DNA of 64,000 nucleotides, from contig NC_134361.1 of the NCBI RefSeq assembly GCF_048569485.1, positions 173,444,492-173,508,491 on the forward strand, read 5' to 3'. Source of the DNA: Anomaloglossus baeobatrachus. Lineage: Eukaryota > Chordata > Amphibia > Anura > Aromobatidae. The number at the start of each line of letters is the position of its first letter. The stretch's first letter is position 1. Shown here one piece after another: positions 61,598-64,000 of the stretch. Below the pieces are notes generated by a model that worked only from the letters and a program-made list of their open reading frames with translations, was not told where the DNA came from and made no database searches. The position numbers and the translations under genes were made by a program.

Positions 61598-64000
61598 AGG
61601 GAATTTTGTTTACTTACCGTAAATTCCTTTTCTTCTAGCTCCTATTGGGAGACCCAGACAATTGGGTGTATAGCTTCTGCCTCCGGAGGCCACACAAAGT
61701 ATTACACTTTAAAAAGTGTAACCCCTCCCCTCTGCCTATACACCCTCCCGTGCATCACGGGCTCCTCAGTTTTGGTGCAAAAGCAGGAAGGAGGAAACTT
61801 ATAAATTGGTCTAAGGTAAATTCAATCCGAAGGATGTTCGGAGAACTGAAAACCATGAACCAAAAGAACAATTCAACATGAACAACATGTGTACACAAAA
61901 GAACAAACAAAAGAACAAACAGCCCGAAGGGAACAGGGGCGGGTGCTGGGTCTCCCAATAGGAGCTAGAAGAAAAGGAATTTACGGTAAGTAAACAAAAT
62001 TCCCTTCTTCTTTGTCGCTCCATTGGGAGACCCAGACAATTGGGACGTCCAAAAGCAGTCCCTGGGTGGGTAAAAGAATACCTCGATAAAAAAAGAGCCG
62101 AAAACGACCCCCTCTTACAGGTGGGCAACCGCCGCCTGAAGGACTCGCCTACCTAGACTGGCGTCTGCCGAAGCATAGGTATGCACCTGATAGTGTTTCG
62201 TGAAAGTGTGCAGACTAGACCAGGTAGCTGCCTGACACACCTGCTGAGCCGTAGCCCGGTGCCGCAATGCCCAGGACGCACCCACGGCTCTGGTAGAATG
62301 GGCTTTCAGCCCCAAAGGAAGCGGAAGCCCAGAAGAACGGTAGGCTTCAAGAATCGGTTCCTTGATCCACCGAGCCAAGGTTGACTTGGAAGCCTGCGAA
62401 CCCTTACGCTGGCCAGCGACAAGGACAAAGAGGGCATCTGAACGGCGCAGGGGCACCGTGCGAGACACGTAGAGCCGGAGTGCTCTCACCAGATCTAATG
62501 AGTGCAAATCCTTTTCACATTGGTGAATTGGATGAGGGCAAAATGAAGGTAAGGAGATATCCTGATTGAGATGAAAAGGGGATACCACCTTAGGGAGAAA
62601 TTCCGGGACCGGACGCAGAACCACCTTATCCTGGTGAAAAACCAGGAAGGGGGCTTTGCATGACAGCGCTGCCAGCTCCGACACTCTACGGAGCGATGTA
62701 ACTGCCACTAGAAATGCCACCTTCTGCGAAAGACGTGATAAAGAGACATCCCGCAGCGGCTCGAAAGGTGGTTTCTGAAGAGCCGTTAGCACCCTGTTAA
62801 GGTCCCAGGGTTCCAGCGGACGCTTGTAAGGTGGGACTATGTGGCAAACTCCCTGCAGGAACGTGCGGACCTGCGGAAGCCTGGCTAGACGCTTTTGAAA
62901 AAATACGGATAGCGCCGATACTTGTCCCTTGAGAGAGCCGAGAGACAAACCCTTGTCCATTCCGGATTGAAGGAATGAAAGAAAATTGGGTAAGGCAAAG
63001 GGCCAGGGAGTAAAACCATTATCAGAGCACCAGGATAAGAAGATCCTCCAAGACCTGTGATAGATCTTGGCGGACGTTGGTTTCCTGGCCTGTCTCATAG
63101 TGGCAATGACATCTTGAGATAACCCTGAGGACGCTAGGAGCCAGGACTCAATGGCCACACAGTCAGGTTGAGGGCCGCAGAATTCAGATGGAAAAAACGG
63201 CCCTTGTGACAGCAAGTCTGGGCGGTCTGGGAGCGCCCACGGTTGACCCACCGTGAGATGCCACAGATCCGGGTACCACGACCGCCTCGGCCAATCTGGG
63301 GCGACGAGAATGGCGCGACGACAGTCGGACCTGATTTTGCGCAGCACTCTGGGCAGCATCGCCAGAGGAGGAAATACATAGGGCAGTCGAAACTGCGACC
63401 AATCCTGAACTAATGCGTCCGCCGCCAGAGCTCTGTGATCTTGAGACCGGGCCATGAATGCCGGGACTTTGTTGTTGTGCCGTGACGCCATGAGATCGAC
63501 GTCCGGCGTTCCCCAGCGGCGACAGATCTCTCGAAACACGTCTGGGTGAAGAGACCATTCCCCCGCGTCCATGCCCTGTCGACTGAGAAAATCTGCTTCC
63601 CAGTTTTCTACGCCCGGGATGTGAACTGCGGAGATGGTGGAAGCTGTGGCTTCCACCCACTGCAGAATCCGTCGGACTTCCTGGAAGGCTTGACGACTGC
63701 GAGTGCCGCCTTGGTGGTTGATGTATGCGACGGCAGTGGCGTTGTCCGACTGGATCCGGATCTGCCTGCCCTCCAGCCACCGATGAAAGGCCAATAGGGC
63801 TAGATACACTGCCCTTATCTCCAGAATATTGATCTGAAGGGATGACTATCGGAGTCCAGGTTCCCTGAGCCCTGTGGTGGAGAAAAACCGCCCCCCACCC
63901 TGACAGGCTCGCGTCCGTGGGGGGTAGGAAGGATTTTCCCTGCGACAGAGAGTTGGGAAGGAGCCACCACTGAAGTGACATCTTGGTTGCAAGGGAAAGA
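61598..64000 (-). mobile_element. DIRS-like tyrosine-recombinase retrotransposon, 3' part (fossil)
   Basis: The minus-strand element is cut by the window edge. It shows RNase H and tyrosine recombinase in the DIRS order, then a 3' region with an exact inverted repeat of about 60 bp (about 61598-61658 and 61950-62010, starting AAGAAGGGAATTTTG). The inverted rather than direct terminal repeats and recombinase in place of integrase define DIRS elements. The coding part seen looks largely whole and young. Reverse transcriptase should lie beyond 64000. Confidence 0.88.
62115..63809 (-). CDS. DIRS-like RNase H-tyrosine recombinase region (fossil)
   Basis: A 564-residue open region. The first about 130 residues resemble the RNase H end (QSDNATAVAYINHQGG, HIPGVENWEADFLSR). 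The C-terminal half is a lambda-integrase-like recombinase with TSLRRVSELAAL, KAHSTRAVGA and a final tyrosine context (LHTFTKHY). Such enzymes are thought to insert circular cDNA without target duplication. The start codon given is internal; the frame belongs to a longer polyprotein. Confidence 0.88.
   Translation of the reverse strand: MYLALLAFHRWLEGRQIRIQSDNATAVAYINHQGGTRSRQAFQEVRRILQWVEATASTISAVHIPGVENWEADFLSRQGMDAGEWSLHPDVFREICRRWGTPDVDLMASRHNNKVPAFMARSQDHRALAADALVQDWSQFRLPYVFPPLAMLPRVLRKIRSDCRRAILVAPDWPRRSWYPDLWHLTVGQPWALPDRPDLLSQGPFFPSEFCGPQPDCVAIESWLLASSGLSQDVIATMRQARKPTSAKIYHRSWRIFLSWCSDNGFTPWPFALPNFLSFLQSGMDKGLSLGSLKGQVSALSVFFQKRLARLPQVRTFLQGVCHIVPPYKRPLEPWDLNRVLTALQKPPFEPLRDVSLSRLSQKVAFLVAVTSLRRVSELAALSCKAPFLVFHQDKVVLRPVPEFLPKVVSPFHLNQDISLPSFCPHPIHQCEKDLHSLDLVRALRLYVSRTVPLRRSDALFVLVAGQRKGSQASKSTLARWIKEPILEAYRSSGLPLPLGLKAHSTRAVGASWALRHRATAQQVCQAATWSSLHTFTKHYQVHTYASADASLGRRVLQAAVAHL

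Overview
The window looks like a repeat-dense vertebrate nuclear genome, most likely an anuran amphibian. That is an inference from the mix of repeats: Penelope-like elements (PLEs) with hammerhead ribozymes, an L1/Tx1-type LINE, a DIRS-like element, Ty3/gypsy elements, Tc1/mariner, Tigger-like, hAT-like, TTAA-flanked and Helitron-like DNA elements, plus one vertebrate gene. No rRNA, tRNA, CRISPR or prokaryotic feature is visible. I recognise one host gene: a CITED1-like transcriptional co-regulator, minus strand, coding exon 28597-29022, with a splice acceptor just upstream. Almost everything else that codes is transposon.

Layout. 1-180 is a minisatellite. 276-3899 is a 5'-truncated PLE (minus) with a 19-bp target duplication. 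5323-6429 is a solo LTR. 6986-10160 is a 5'-truncated L1/Tx1-type LINE (minus). 10308-18305 is a young, nearly whole Ty3/gypsy element (minus); 20261-21490 is the end of an older relative. 18605-19090 and 19440-19870 are minisatellites. 21613-22895 is a decayed mariner. 23511-26584 is a hAT-like non-autonomous element split by a PLE 3' part (24422-26526, 25-bp target duplication). 27347-28280 is a Tc1-like element just downstream of the CITED1-like gene. 29792-36351 is a 6.5-kb head-to-head PLE palindrome inserted into an older PLE. 36366-43200 holds PLE, gypsy, Tigger-like and other interspersed repeats. 43690-47760 holds Helitron-like ends and simple repeats. 48617-54175 is a TTAA-flanked element carrying a five-copy 385-bp tandem array and a nested PLE. 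56519-59985 is a Tc1-like element (minus) with an in-frame 69-bp minisatellite in its transposase; it is split by a Helitron, which is itself split by a small inverted PLE dimer. 61598 to the window edge is a DIRS-like element (minus).

The strongest theme is the Penelope-like elements. Six insertions carry 13-25-bp direct target duplications. Four of these are head-to-head inverted structures, and at least four copies contain plausible hammerhead ribozymes with an extremely short stem III. PLEs, their ribozymes and their inverted arrangement are known. The set here, with target duplications and a consistently shorter right arm, is a good dataset on how the inverted dimers arise.
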